The translations under genes were made by a program, and so were the position numbers. 64,000 nucleotides of DNA from JAWVFM01 sp963841455 (GTDB lineage: Bacteria > Actinomycetota > Thermoleophilia > Solirubrobacterales > 70-9). The notes beneath the pieces were generated by a model. The model ran no database searches, was not told the origin of the DNA, and saw only the letters and a program-made list of their open reading frames with translations. The DNA is taken from NCBI GenBank assembly GCA_963841455.1, contig CAWJCU010000007.1, positions 1 through 64,000 of the forward strand, read 5' to 3'. Positions within the stretch are counted from its first letter, which is position 1; each line of letters opens with the position of its first letter. Positions 52,273 to 60,619 of this stretch are shown one piece after another.

Positions 52273-52976
52273 TCGCGCCGGAGGAGATTCATGAGGTCGT
52301 GCGCGAGTGCTACGCGGAGGCGGCGCGCGGTCTGAGCGAGTCCGCCGAAGGCTGCTGTGGCGGTAGTGCCGGCGCGAGCACAGACTGCTGCGGGCCGAGC
52401 TCCTCGCCGCTCGGCTGCGGCAACCCGACCGCGGTCGCCGAGCTCCACTGGGGAGAGATCGTGCTCGATTTGGGCTCCGGCGACGGGACGGACGTGCTGC
52501 TCTCAGGGAAACGGGTCGGCGCGACCGGGCGCGCATACGGCCTCGACATGACCGACGAGATGCTCGACCTCGCGCGCGCCAACGCGGCTCGCGCGGGCGC
52601 AAGGAACGTCGACTTCCTGAAGGGCACGATCGAGTCGATCCCCCTGCCCGATGACTCGATCGACGTCGTCATCTCGAACTGCGTGATCAACCTCTCCGCC
52701 GACAAGGGGAGCGTCTTCGCCGAGGCGGCTCGGGTGCTGCGCCCGGGCGGCCGACTGGCCGTCACCGATGTCGTCGCCGACCCCCAGATGGACGAGGGGA
52801 CGCGTGCCGATCTTGAGGCGTGGACCGGCTGCATCGCGGGCGCTCTGACCGAGGCCGACCTGCGGCGGCACCTGAAGGCGGCCGGCTTCACCGCGATCGG
52901 GGTGCGTGAGACCCATCGCGTCCACGACCACGCCGGCTCCGCGATCATCCGTGCCCGGATGCCGGAGCTCGTGTGA
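52257..52976 (+). CDS. arsM: Arsenite S-adenosylmethionine methyltransferase
   Basis: 239 residues from GTG 52257. A Cys-rich N-terminal loop (EGCCGGSAGASTDCCGPSSS, then LGCGNPTAVAELHWGE) precedes the SAM motif IVLDLGSGDGTDVLLSGKRV, then GLDMTDEMLDLARANAARAG, VDVVISNCVINLSADKGSVF (conserved Cys) and a third catalytic Cys in AWTGCIAGALTEADLRRH. It methylates arsenite, often to volatile species. Slightly short by family standards, and no C-terminal extra domain is present. Confidence 0.92.
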   Translation: MAERLIAPEEIHEVVRECYAEAARGLSESAEGCCGGSAGASTDCCGPSSSPLGCGNPTAVAELHWGEIVLDLGSGDGTDVLLSGKRVGATGRAYGLDMTDEMLDLARANAARAGARNVDFLKGTIESIPLPDDSIDVVISNCVINLSADKGSVFAEAARVLRPGGRLAVTDVVADPQMDEGTRADLEAWTGCIAGALTEADLRRHLKAAGFTAIGVRETHRVHDHAGSAIIRARMPELV

Positions 52977-53809
52977 GCACCGCCGAGCGAGTCAACCTCA
53001 AGAGCCCTCAGGAGCTCTACCTCGACTGGGAGCACGCCCATTGGGCCGCTCGGGACATCGACCTCGAGCGCGACCCAGCGAGCTGGGAGGGTCTCGACGC
53101 CGCCGAGCAAGAGCTCCTTCACTTCGTTCTCAGCTCGCTGATCGTCGCCGAGGAGCGCATCTCGACCCAGTTCTGCGGCCTCGTCCTGGCGCAGGACGAC
53201 GAGGAGGAGGGCTCCTACCTCTCGACGCAGCTCGTCGACGAGGTGCGCCACATGCAGTTCTACGCGCGGTTCCAAAACGATGTCATCGCTGACCCCGCTG
53301 CCATCGCCGACCACGTGGCCAGGGCCCGGGAGGTCCTCGGCGAGCCGTTTCGCCAGATCTTCGACGGGGCCCTCGTAAAGGCGCACGATCGGCTCCTGCG
53401 CGAGCCCCGCGATCGGGCCGCGAAGGTCGACTTCGTGACGATCTACCACATGGTCCTCGAGGGGACGCTCGGGATCGTGACCTCGCATTTCCTCCTTGAC
53501 CTGCTGCGTCAGCGCGAGCTCCTGCCGGGGTTCGTCGACGGCTACTCCCGCATCGCGGCCGACGAGCAGCGGCACATCGCCTACGGGACGTGGTTCCTGC
53601 GCGGCGCCGTGGCCGCCGACCCGGCGATGGGCGAGGTTGTTCGAACCCGGATCCTGGACCTTCTCCCGGCCGTCGCCGAGACGCTGTCGCCGCCCGGGGA
53701 CGGCGCGCTCGACGTCCTCGACATCGACGAGGGCGCGCTCGCGGAGTTCGGTCTCGGCGCGCTGAACCGGCGCCTCACGATCATCGGCGTCTCGCTCGAT
53801 GGTCGCTAG
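52973..53809 (+). CDS. R2-like ferritin-superfamily protein in ars operon
   Basis: 278 residues from GTG 52973, overlapping arsM by four bases (GTGA). A four-helix di-metal carboxylate site is visible: LIVAEERISTQF (Glu), LVDEVRHMQFYARF (Glu-x-x-His), YHMVLEGTLGIVTSH (Glu) and IAADEQRHIAYGTWFL (Glu-x-x-His). This is the ribonucleotide reductase R2 / R2-like ligand-binding oxidase pattern. No large R1 subunit gene is nearby, and the length is short for R2, so an R2lox-like oxidase is more likely. Its coupling to arsR-arsM suggests a role in arsenic or thiol metabolism, which is inference. Confidence 0.82.
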   Translation: MSTAERVNLKSPQELYLDWEHAHWAARDIDLERDPASWEGLDAAEQELLHFVLSSLIVAEERISTQFCGLVLAQDDEEEGSYLSTQLVDEVRHMQFYARFQNDVIADPAAIADHVARAREVLGEPFRQIFDGALVKAHDRLLREPRDRAAKVDFVTIYHMVLEGTLGIVTSHFLLDLLRQRELLPGFVDGYSRIAADEQRHIAYGTWFLRGAVAADPAMGEVVRTRILDLLPAVAETLSPPGDGALDVLDIDEGALAEFGLGALNRRLTIIGVSLDGR

Positions 53810-53814
53810 CGCGT

Positions 53815-53820
53815 TAGCAT
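53815..53820 (+). promoter_or_regulatory. -10 box, leaderless promoter
   Basis: TAGCAT ends 7 nt before GTG 53828. Confidence 0.45.
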
Positions 53821-53827
53821 CGCCCGG

Positions 53828-54211
53828 GTGAGATCTCGGAGCCTTCCCACCGCCGCTGTCCTTGCTGCCGCGCTCGTCGCGATTGCCGCACTCGCGCCCG
53901 GCGCCTTCGCCACACGTCACATTCGCATCGACTCGCAGGTGGCGCTGGCGGTGAGCAACCCCTTCCACGGAAAGGTCAATTCGCAGCCCTACGGCCACGC
54001 CTGCCGGCCGCAGCGGACGGTCAACGTCTTCAACAAGCAGCCGGGCGCCGACGGCCTTTTCGGGACGGCGACGACCAACGCCAAGGGCCGCTGGAAGCTG
54101 CCGGCGATGCCCAACGGCAAGTTCTACGCGGTCGTGAAGCGCCAGGAGCAGGGCACCGCGGGCACCATCTACGTGTGCAAGAAGGCGACGTCGCCCGTCG
54201 TCGACTTCTAG
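53828..54211 (+). CDS. Secreted small protein with beta-sandwich pattern
   Basis: 127 residues. Signal peptide VRSRSLPTAAVLAAALVAIA, cleavage near AFA|TRH. The mature part contains HGKVNSQPYGHACRPQRTVN, GLFGTATTNAKGRWKLPAMP and YAVVKRQEQGTAGTIYVCKK, resembling carboxypeptidase-regulatory or transthyretin-like beta sandwiches, with two Cys likely bonded. Function unknown; similar small secreted proteins are frequent in Thermoleophilia. Confidence 0.7.
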   Translation: MRSRSLPTAAVLAAALVAIAALAPGAFATRHIRIDSQVALAVSNPFHGKVNSQPYGHACRPQRTVNVFNKQPGADGLFGTATTNAKGRWKLPAMPNGKFYAVVKRQEQGTAGTIYVCKKATSPVVDF

Positions 54212-54215
54212 ATCG

Positions 54216-54884
54216 ATGAAGCAGGTCGCAGAGGGGGTCTGGCACCTCGACACGGTGGCGATGCCTAACGCCGTCAACGCGTACCTGATCGGCGACGTGC
54301 TGGTCGACGCCGGCGGGCGGCGTTCGGGAAAGCGGATCCTCAAGCAGCTCGACGGCCACGACGTGAGCGCGCACGCGATCACCCATGCCCACTCCGATCA
54401 CCAGGGCTCGAGCGACGAGATGTGCTCGAAGCTCGGCGTGCCGTACTGGGTCGGCGAACGCGACGCCGATGCCGCCGAGACGCCGAGCCTGATCCGTCAG
54501 CGCCAGCCCGATCATCCGGTCGCGAAGTTCTACTATTCGATCTTCACGGGCCCCGGCCGCAAGCCCGACCGCGTGCTTCGGGAGGGGGACGAGGTCGCTG
54601 GCTTCAAGGTGATCGAGACCCCGGGCCACTCCGCCGGTCACGTCGTCTTCTGGCGCGAGTCCGACGGCGTCCTCGTGATCGGCGACGTCCTCAACAACAT
54701 GAACATCTGGACCGGGATCCCCGGCCTGCACGAGCCGAAGCCCTACCTCACCCCCGACCCGGCCGAGAACCGGCGCTCGGCCAAGAAGCTGGGACCGCTC
54801 GAGCCGAAGGTCGTCGTCTTCGGGCACGGGCCGCCCCTTCGCGACGCGCGGAAGTTCTCCGACTTCGTCGGCGCGCTGCCCTAG
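54216..54884 (+). CDS. Metallo-beta-lactamase-fold hydrolase
   Basis: 222 residues. HAITHAHSDHQGSSDEMCSK gives the HxHxDH zinc motif, followed by VIETPGHSAGHVVFWRESDG, LVIGDVLNNMNIWTGIPGLH and a final VVFGHGPPLRDARKF. It belongs to the glyoxalase-II-like MBL group. Substrate unknown. It starts 4 bp after the secreted protein gene. Confidence 0.88.
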   Translation: MKQVAEGVWHLDTVAMPNAVNAYLIGDVLVDAGGRRSGKRILKQLDGHDVSAHAITHAHSDHQGSSDEMCSKLGVPYWVGERDADAAETPSLIRQRQPDHPVAKFYYSIFTGPGRKPDRVLREGDEVAGFKVIETPGHSAGHVVFWRESDGVLVIGDVLNNMNIWTGIPGLHEPKPYLTPDPAENRRSAKKLGPLEPKVVVFGHGPPLRDARKFSDFVGALP

Positions 54885-54894
54885 CTGAGCCGGC

Positions 54895-55596
54895 TCAGAA
54901 CCACTGGCCGAACCAGGGCCGGCTGGCGATGTTGGCCTTGACCTGGTCGATGTAGCCCTTGATGGACGGCACCCACCAGCGACCTGAGTACCAGGCTCCG
55001 AGGCTTCCCCAGATGTCGCCCTCCTTGTATGGCTTGCCGTGCTCGACGGTGTTGAGCCACGTCTGCGTGCCGTCGTAGTAGGAGCGGATGATCCCGCCGT
55101 AGTAGTCGGCGTTGAAGGCGGTCGAATCGCGGGCGATGTGGCATTCGTTCCAGCAGTGGTAGGGCCGGCGGACCTGGAAGAGCCCGAACGAGTCCCCGTT
55201 GTCACCGACCGTCGACTGGTGCCACCAGGACTCCGTGGCCGCCACCGCGCGAAGCAGGTTCGGCGGGATGCCCCACTTGTGCGCGGCCCACTGGATGATT
55301 TCGTCGGTCGTCCCCTTGAAGTGCCCGTCGACAGAGCGGGCGTAGGGCATGTCGCTTCGCGCGCGCCAGTTGGCCAGCTCTCGCTTGCTCGGGACGGCGT
55401 GATTGGCCCGGTAGTTGTCCGGGCGCGGCTCGAAGCTCGAGCGATTCACGCGATGCGCGGCCGCCTTGTCCGACAGGGGACCCCAGCCGACCGGCTTGAC
55501 GGCCCCAGCGATACCCGCCTGCGCGGGCACGGCGATCGCCGTCGCCCAGATGACGGTGACGGCAGTGCTTACGAGCAGCTTGACGCGAATCCCCAT
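54895..55596 (-). CDS. Secreted lysozyme/transglycosylase-like protein
   Basis: 233 residues with a signal peptide (VKLLVSTAVTVIWATAIAVP). The lysozyme-like fold is suggested by AAHKWGIPPNLLRAVAATES (catalytic Glu in ATES), WWHQSTVGDNGDSFGLFQVR and LGAWYSGRWWVPSIKGYIDQ. It likely cleaves peptidoglycan glycan strands outside the membrane. TACCAT on the minus strand lies 8 nt before ATG 55596. Confidence 0.78.
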   Translation of the reverse strand: MGIRVKLLVSTAVTVIWATAIAVPAQAGIAGAVKPVGWGPLSDKAAAHRVNRSSFEPRPDNYRANHAVPSKRELANWRARSDMPYARSVDGHFKGTTDEIIQWAAHKWGIPPNLLRAVAATESWWHQSTVGDNGDSFGLFQVRRPYHCWNECHIARDSTAFNADYYGGIIRSYYDGTQTWLNTVEHGKPYKEGDIWGSLGAWYSGRWWVPSIKGYIDQVKANIASRPWFGQWF

Positions 55597-55644
55597 GGAT
55601 GCCCATGGTAGGTATCGGCCAGGCGTTCCCCGGCTTGAACGGGG

Positions 55645-56298
55645 CTAGTCCACGGCCTGGGCGATCGCTTCGCGACCCGCGGCCCCGAGCCTCCGGCGCA
55701 GGCGCCGGCCCGCGCCCGAGAAGCTCAGGTTTGCCACCTTCGCGAAGCCCAGCTCGTCCTCGCGCAGTGCAAGCAGCAGGTGCGCCGCCCGGTCGGCGGG
55801 CGGCAGCTCCGCGGCCTCGCCGACGCGCACGCACCAGCAGTCGACGCGCCGACCCCCCGGACGCACCAGGAGTGCGCCGCTCGCACCGAGCAGCCAAGCG
55901 CCGAGCTCGCCTCGCTGGAGCACCAGGCCCGTTTTCGTGAGCAGGTCGCGCTTCGCGTGGTCGAGGAGGTCGCCGAGCAGGCCGATTGCCACACGGTCCG
56001 GCTCGCTGGCGGCGACCGGCAGCGGCGCTACCTGGTCGGCGCCGCGCCGCGCCTGCAGCCACGGGATCAGCCACGCATGCGCGAAGCAGATCGCGGCGAC
56101 CGGCGCCGTCAGCGGCTCGAGGTAGAGGAGCAACACCCCCGGAGCCACGAAGACGGTGACGACCCAGGCGGTCCACAGCGTCCAGCGCCGCTCGTCGCGC
56201 CGCAGGGTTGCCTCGGTTCGGTCCTCTCGCCACCAGAGCGCGCTCGCCTCTTCGAGGTCCGGCGTCGACGCCTCGAGGACGCGCGGTGCGTCGTCCAC
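55645..56298 (-). CDS. Conserved membrane protein of unknown function
   Basis: GTG 56298 (VDDAPRVLEASTPDLEEASA) is chosen over an upstream ATG that overlaps the neighbouring gene. 217 residues. Two hydrophobic segments (LWTAWVVTVFVAPGVLLLYL and VAAICFAHAWLIPWLQARRG) precede a cytosolic domain with IGLLGDLLDHAKRDLLTKTG, LGASGALLVRPGGRRVDCWC and LREDELGFAKVANLSFSGAG. I do not recognise the domain. It lies next to the 74-residue protein at 56306-56530. Confidence 0.65.
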   Translation of the reverse strand: MDDAPRVLEASTPDLEEASALWWREDRTEATLRRDERRWTLWTAWVVTVFVAPGVLLLYLEPLTAPVAAICFAHAWLIPWLQARRGADQVAPLPVAASEPDRVAIGLLGDLLDHAKRDLLTKTGLVLQRGELGAWLLGASGALLVRPGGRRVDCWCVRVGEAAELPPADRAAHLLLALREDELGFAKVANLSFSGAGRRLRRRLGAAGREAIAQAVD

Positions 56299-56305
56299 GC
56301 CGGGT

Positions 56306-56530
56306 CTATCCGCCGGCGATGGGGCGCCGCATGACGACGAGGTCCGCATCGACCGGCAGCTCGCGCACTACCCGGGCGCTTCCGTCGGCGCCGCTTGCGG
56401 AGCCGACCATCCCGCGCTCGAGCTCCGCCTCGAACGCCGCGACGGCGGCCGCCTCGGCATCCGAGTCGCCCGCTTTCCACTCTCCAAGGGTCGTGTGCCC
56501 GGTCCGGTCGAGCCTTATCAGCCGTCCCAT
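56306..56530 (-). CDS. Small conserved hypothetical protein (74 aa)
   Basis: MGRLIRLDRTGHTTLGEWKA, then an Ala/Glu-rich helix and VVRELPVDADLVVMRRPIAG. The MxRLIRxDxTGHTxLxEW opening is one I associate with short conserved proteins in actinobacteria. The Asp/Glu-rich middle suggests a soluble protein. ATG 56530 diverges from leuS across 58 bp. Confidence 0.65.
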   Translation of the reverse strand: MGRLIRLDRTGHTTLGEWKAGDSDAEAAAVAAFEAELERGMVGSASGADGSARVVRELPVDADLVVMRRPIAGG

Positions 56531-56572
56531 CTCTCCTCCTCGATCGACCTCGGCCGACTATACGCGCGCTCG

Positions 56573-56578
56573 TAAACT
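56573..56578 (+). promoter_or_regulatory. -10 box of leuS
   Basis: TAAACT ends 10 nt before ATG 56589 (7 nt before an in-frame GTG at 56586). Confidence 0.5.
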
Positions 56579-56588
56579 CGAGACCGTG

Positions 56589-59072
56589 ATGGACCGGTAC
56601 GACCCGAGCGCGATCGAGGCCCGCTGGCAGCGGATCTGGGAGGCGGAGGGCACCTGGGAGGTGCCGAATCCGGGCGATCCCGGCTTCGACTCCTCAAAGC
56701 CGAAGTCATACGTGCTGGAGATGCTCCCGTATCCCTCGGGTGAGCCCCACATCGGCCACCTGAAGGTCTATTCGATCGGCGACGCCGTGGCGCACTACAA
56801 GCGCAGGCAGGGCTTCCGCGTGATCCACCCGATGGGCTACGACGCCTTCGGGCTGCCGGCCGAGAACCACGCGATCAAGACCGGCGAGCCACCGCGTGCC
56901 TCGACCGACGCCGCGATCGCCTCCTTCCAGCGCCAGTTCCGCCGCTGGGGCGTCTCCATCGACTGGACGCGTGAGCTCGCCACCCACGAGCCCTCCTACT
57001 ACCGCTGGACGCAGTGGATCTTCGTGCGCCTCTTCGAGCAGGGTCTCGCCTACCGCAAGGAGGCGGCGGTCCAGTGGTGCCCGAAGGACCAGACGGTCCT
57101 GGCGAACGAGCAGGTGATCGACGGGCATTGCGAGCGCTGCGGAAGCCTCGTCGAGGCCCGGCAGCTCGAGCAGTGGTTCTTCCGCATCACCGACTACGCG
57201 GACAGGCTCCTCGACGACCTCGACTCGATCGACTGGCCCGAGCACGTCAAAACGATGCAGCGCAACTGGATCGGGCGCTCCGAGGGCGCCGAGGTCCTCT
57301 TCCGCTGCGACCAGCTCGGCATCGACTACCCGGTCTTCACCACGAGGCCCGACACCCTCTTCGGCGCGACCTTCTTCGTCATGGCGCCCGAGCACCCTGA
57401 CGTGTTCAGGCTCGCTGCCGGCACGCCCCGCGAGCAGGAGGTGCACACTTACGTGAATCGGGTCCTCAGCGAGTCGGCGACCGAGCGCGGGGCGGAGGAC
57501 CGCGAGAAGACCGGCGTGCCGCTCGGGCGGACGATCACCAACCCCGTGAACGGCGAGGAGATCCCGATGTTCGTCGCCGATTACGTGCTGATGGAGTACG
57601 GCACCGGGGCGATCATGGCCGTCCCCGCGCACGACCAGCGCGACCACGACTTCGCCACGAAGTTCGACCTCGAGATCCGGACCGTGGTCGAGCCGGCGGA
57701 TGGCGAGGTGCCCAAGGACGCCGCCTTCGTCGAGCACACCGCGGACGAGGTCCTCGTGAACTCAGGCGATTTCTCCGGGTTGCCGGCGAGCGCGGCGATC
57801 GGGGCGATCACCAAGTGGCTGGAGGACCAGGACAAGGGCGAGCCGGCGGTGAACTACCGCCTGCGCGACTGGCTCATCTCGCGCCAGCGTTACTGGGGCT
57901 GCCCGATCCCGATCGTCTATTGCGAGAGCTGCGGGATCGTTCCCGTGCCCGACGAACAGCTGCCCGTCGTCCTGCCCGAGGTCGACGACTACGCGCCCAA
58001 GGGGCGCTCGCCCCTTGCCGCCGCGGAGGATTGGGTCGCGACCACCTGCCCCAGCTGCGGCGGCCCGGCCCGCCGCGAGACCGACACGATGGACACGTTC
58101 GTGGACTCCTCTTGGTACTTCCTGCGCTACTGCGACGCGCGCAACGACGAGGCCGCCTGGGACCGCGACGTGCTCCACGCCTGGATGCCCGTCGACCAGT
58201 ACATCGGCGGCGTGGAGCACGCGATCCTCCACCTGATGTACGCGCGTTTCTTCACCAAGGCGCTCACCGACCTCGACCTGCTCGACGTCCAGGAGCCCTT
58301 CGCGGCCCTCTTCACGATCGGGATGATCACGCGCGACGGGGCGAAGATGTCGAAGTCGAAGGGCAACGTCGTCGACCCGGCCGAGTACGTCGACCGCTAC
58401 GGCGCCGACACCGCCCGTGCATACATCCTCTTCATCGGTCCCTCAGACCAGGACGCCGACTGGAGCGACAAGGGCGTCGAGGGCGTCCACCGCTTTCTGT
58501 CGCGGCTGTGGCGGCTCGGCCGGGAGGTGGCGGAGCGGACCTCTCCCGAAGGCGAGGCCGGGGCGGAGGGCGCGGCGCTTCAGCTCGTGCGGAAGGGGCA
58601 CTGGGCAATCGACAAGGTCACGCGCGACATCGAGCGCGACTTCCAGTTCAACACGGCGATCGCGGCAGTCATGGAGCTCGTCAACGAGGCCTACGCGCTC
58701 AAGGACGGCCTCTACGGCGATCCGCTCGGGGAGGCGGCCCTCCGTTTTGCGACCGCCACGGCCGCCTCCCTCATCTTCCCGTTCGCCCCGCACACGGGGG
58801 CCGAGGTGTACGAGCAGGTCGAGGGTGCCCGCGTTTGGGAGGAGCCCTGGCCGGAGGCCGACCCGGACCTCCTTCGATCGGAGACCTTCACCCTCGTCGT
58901 ACAGGTCAACGGCAGGCGCCGCGATCAGATCGAGGCCGACGTCGACGCCTCCGAGGAGGAGCTCGCGAAGCTCGCGCGCTCCTCGGAGGCCGTCCGGCGC
59001 CACCTCGACGGCAAGGATGTCGTCAAGGAGGTCGTCGTGCCCGGCAGGCTCGTGAACCTCGTCGTTCGCTGA
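56589..59072 (+). CDS. leuS: Leucyl-tRNA synthetase
   Basis: 827 residues. MDRYDPSAIEARWQRIWEAE, HIGH motif in LPYPSGEPHIGHLKVYSIGD near residue 48, CP1 editing domain with FTTRPDTLFGATFFVMAPEH and YGTGAIMAVPAHDQRDHDFA, a zinc-type CESCGIVP/CPSCGGPA region, KMSKS motif in DGAKMSKSKGNVVDP near 587 and a C-terminal domain ending VVVPGRLVNLVVR. Charges tRNA-Leu. Continuous frame without indels, unlike several shorter core genes in this window. Confidence 0.97.
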   Translation: MDRYDPSAIEARWQRIWEAEGTWEVPNPGDPGFDSSKPKSYVLEMLPYPSGEPHIGHLKVYSIGDAVAHYKRRQGFRVIHPMGYDAFGLPAENHAIKTGEPPRASTDAAIASFQRQFRRWGVSIDWTRELATHEPSYYRWTQWIFVRLFEQGLAYRKEAAVQWCPKDQTVLANEQVIDGHCERCGSLVEARQLEQWFFRITDYADRLLDDLDSIDWPEHVKTMQRNWIGRSEGAEVLFRCDQLGIDYPVFTTRPDTLFGATFFVMAPEHPDVFRLAAGTPREQEVHTYVNRVLSESATERGAEDREKTGVPLGRTITNPVNGEEIPMFVADYVLMEYGTGAIMAVPAHDQRDHDFATKFDLEIRTVVEPADGEVPKDAAFVEHTADEVLVNSGDFSGLPASAAIGAITKWLEDQDKGEPAVNYRLRDWLISRQRYWGCPIPIVYCESCGIVPVPDEQLPVVLPEVDDYAPKGRSPLAAAEDWVATTCPSCGGPARRETDTMDTFVDSSWYFLRYCDARNDEAAWDRDVLHAWMPVDQYIGGVEHAILHLMYARFFTKALTDLDLLDVQEPFAALFTIGMITRDGAKMSKSKGNVVDPAEYVDRYGADTARAYILFIGPSDQDADWSDKGVEGVHRFLSRLWRLGREVAERTSPEGEAGAEGAALQLVRKGHWAIDKVTRDIERDFQFNTAIAAVMELVNEAYALKDGLYGDPLGEAALRFATATAASLIFPFAPHTGAEVYEQVEGARVWEEPWPEADPDLLRSETFTLVVQVNGRRRDQIEADVDASEEELAKLARSSEAVRRHLDGKDVVKEVVVPGRLVNLVVR

Positions 59073-59076
59073 CCAG

Positions 59077-59103
59077 ATAACGCCTGATGACCCCGCGCGT
59101 TAT
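59077..59103. terminator. Possible terminator after leuS
   Basis: ATAACGC (59077-59083) and GCGTTAT (59097-59103) form a 7-bp stem 4 bp after the leuS stop, followed by TTCC. Weak but well placed. Confidence 0.35.
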
Positions 59104-59125
59104 TTCCGTCTGCTAGAAAGCGCTC

Positions 59126-59530
59126 GTGCTCGTCAGGCGCCTCTCCGACGCTGCGGCCGTAGACGTCCACCGCCTGAGCGCCCGGATCCTCATGGACGCG
59201 GGCGAGCTGGGCTCGCGAAACCTCTCCGTCAACTGGGTCGAGGTGCCCGCAGGAGTCTCCGAGGAGTTCCGCTCGCACGAGGAGGCCGAGCAGGTCTACG
59301 TCGTCGTGAAGGGAGCCGGGACGATGTCGGCCACCGGCGATCGGCAGAGCCTCGGGGAAGGCGATCTCGTGATGATCCCGCCGGCCACCGATCATTCGAT
59401 CACCAACGACGGCGCCGACCCGTTCGCGCTCGTCTCGGTGCAATCGCCCGGCGTCTCCGCCGACGAGCTCTACAGCCGCCGCCTCGCCGCTCAGGCGACC
59501 GGCTACGACTCCGACTACGACGACTCCTAG
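59126..59530 (+). CDS. Cupin-domain protein
   Basis: 134 residues from GTG 59126. SEEFRSHEEAEQVYVVVKGA (first cupin motif), GDLVMIPPATDHSITNDGAD (second motif, metal His). Single-domain cupins bind a metal and act as isomerases, oxygenases or sensors; the substrate is not known. Precedes acyP by 5 bp. Confidence 0.85.
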   Translation: MLVRRLSDAAAVDVHRLSARILMDAGELGSRNLSVNWVEVPAGVSEEFRSHEEAEQVYVVVKGAGTMSATGDRQSLGEGDLVMIPPATDHSITNDGADPFALVSVQSPGVSADELYSRRLAAQATGYDSDYDDS

Positions 59531-59535
59531 CCGGC

Positions 59536-59802
59536 GTGATCCGCCGCCGCGTCGTCGTGAGCGGCCGCGTGCAGGGGGTGTTCTTCCGCGACAGCGTGCG
59601 TCGGATGGCGGAGTCGCGCGGGGTGTCCGGCTGGGTGCGGAACAACCCCGATGGGACCGTGGAGGCCGCGTTCGAGGGGGAGGGCGACGCTGTGGCGGCG
59701 CTGGTTGAGTTCTGCCGCGACGGGCCACGCGGGGCGGTGGTAGAGCAGCTGGGGGAGACCGAGGAAGAACCGCGGGGAGAGACGGGCTTCCGCATCGTCT
59801 GA
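59536..59802 (+). CDS. acyP: Acylphosphatase
   Basis: 88 residues from GTG 59536. VVVSGRVQGVFFRDSVRRMA holds the catalytic Arg, GVSGWVRNNPDGTVEAAFEG holds the catalytic Asn, followed by GPRGAVVEQLGETEEEP. It hydrolyses carboxyl-phosphate bonds. Normal length and complete. Confidence 0.95.
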   Translation: MIRRRVVVSGRVQGVFFRDSVRRMAESRGVSGWVRNNPDGTVEAAFEGEGDAVAALVEFCRDGPRGAVVEQLGETEEEPRGETGFRIV

Positions 59803-59965
59803 TCGACGACTGGTCGATCGTGGGGGCTATGGACCCCACAAACGACCAATCGAATGACGAGGCGGCCCGGGACGCCCCCTTAAGTGCTATTTCGTCACTC
59901 CCCCGCCTTGGAGTTGGCGCATTCGAGCCGCCACCCGCGCATCACGCCGGGCCAGCATCCCCCCC

Positions 59966-60619
59966 GTGTACGACCTCACCCGCTCGCAGCTCCTCCTCTA
60001 CGGCGCGGTCGCCGCGGCGCTGCTCGTGATCGGGGCGCGCTGGGTGCTCGCATCGGGTGCGGACCCGCAGGGCTCGGGCGGCGGCGTCAGCTATGCGTCG
60101 ACGGGCTCCGGGGGCGGACGGGGGGGGCAGGCGGCGAGCTCGGATGGCCCGTTCAGCGTCGGGCCCGGCGGGGAGGACGTGGTCGTCGACGTGGCGGGCG
60201 AGGTTGCGGACGCCGGCGTGTACCGCATGCCGGCCGGGTCACGGGTCAACGACGCGATCGCCCGCGCGGGCGGCGCGACCGCGGAGGCGAACGTCGAGGC
60301 CATCAACCTCGCCGCGCGGCTAGCCGACGGCCAGCAGGTGGTGGTGCCCGTCAAGGCTCCGTCGGGAGCGGGCGCGGCGACTGCCGCCGCCGCCGGTGGG
60401 TCTGGCGGCGCCGGCACGACGACCCCGGGCCCGATCAGCCTCGGGTCGGCGACCATTGCCGACCTCGACACAATCGATGGGATCGGGCCCGTCACGGCGC
60501 AGAAGATCCTCGAGTTCCGCGATCAGCACGGGGGCGTCTCGTCGGTTGACGACCTCAGCCAGATCCCGGGAATAGGCCCCGCGACCATGGAGTCGCTGAG
60601 GGCCAGACTGCAGCCCTGA
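59966..60619 (+). CDS. comEA: Competence protein ComEA
   Basis: 217 residues from GTG 59966. One N-terminal membrane anchor (LLLYGAVAAALLVIGARWVL), a Gly/Ser linker, a SLBB domain (VVDVAGEVADAGVYRMPAGS, ANVEAINLAARLADGQQVVV) and a C-terminal helix-hairpin-helix pair (ATIADLDTIDGIGPVTAQKI, QIPGIGPATMESLRARL). It binds incoming DNA at the cell surface during transformation. The comEC frame begins at its stop. Confidence 0.95.
   Translation: MYDLTRSQLLLYGAVAAALLVIGARWVLASGADPQGSGGGVSYASTGSGGGRGGQAASSDGPFSVGPGGEDVVVDVAGEVADAGVYRMPAGSRVNDAIARAGGATAEANVEAINLAARLADGQQVVVPVKAPSGAGAATAAAAGGSGGAGTTTPGPISLGSATIADLDTIDGIGPVTAQKILEFRDQHGGVSSVDDLSQIPGIGPATMESLRARLQP

Noticed and set aside
52310..54382. 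A 690-codon open frame on the minus strand opposite arsM and the R2-like gene
   Set aside because: Antisense shadow of three well-supported plus-strand genes; no recognisable domain.
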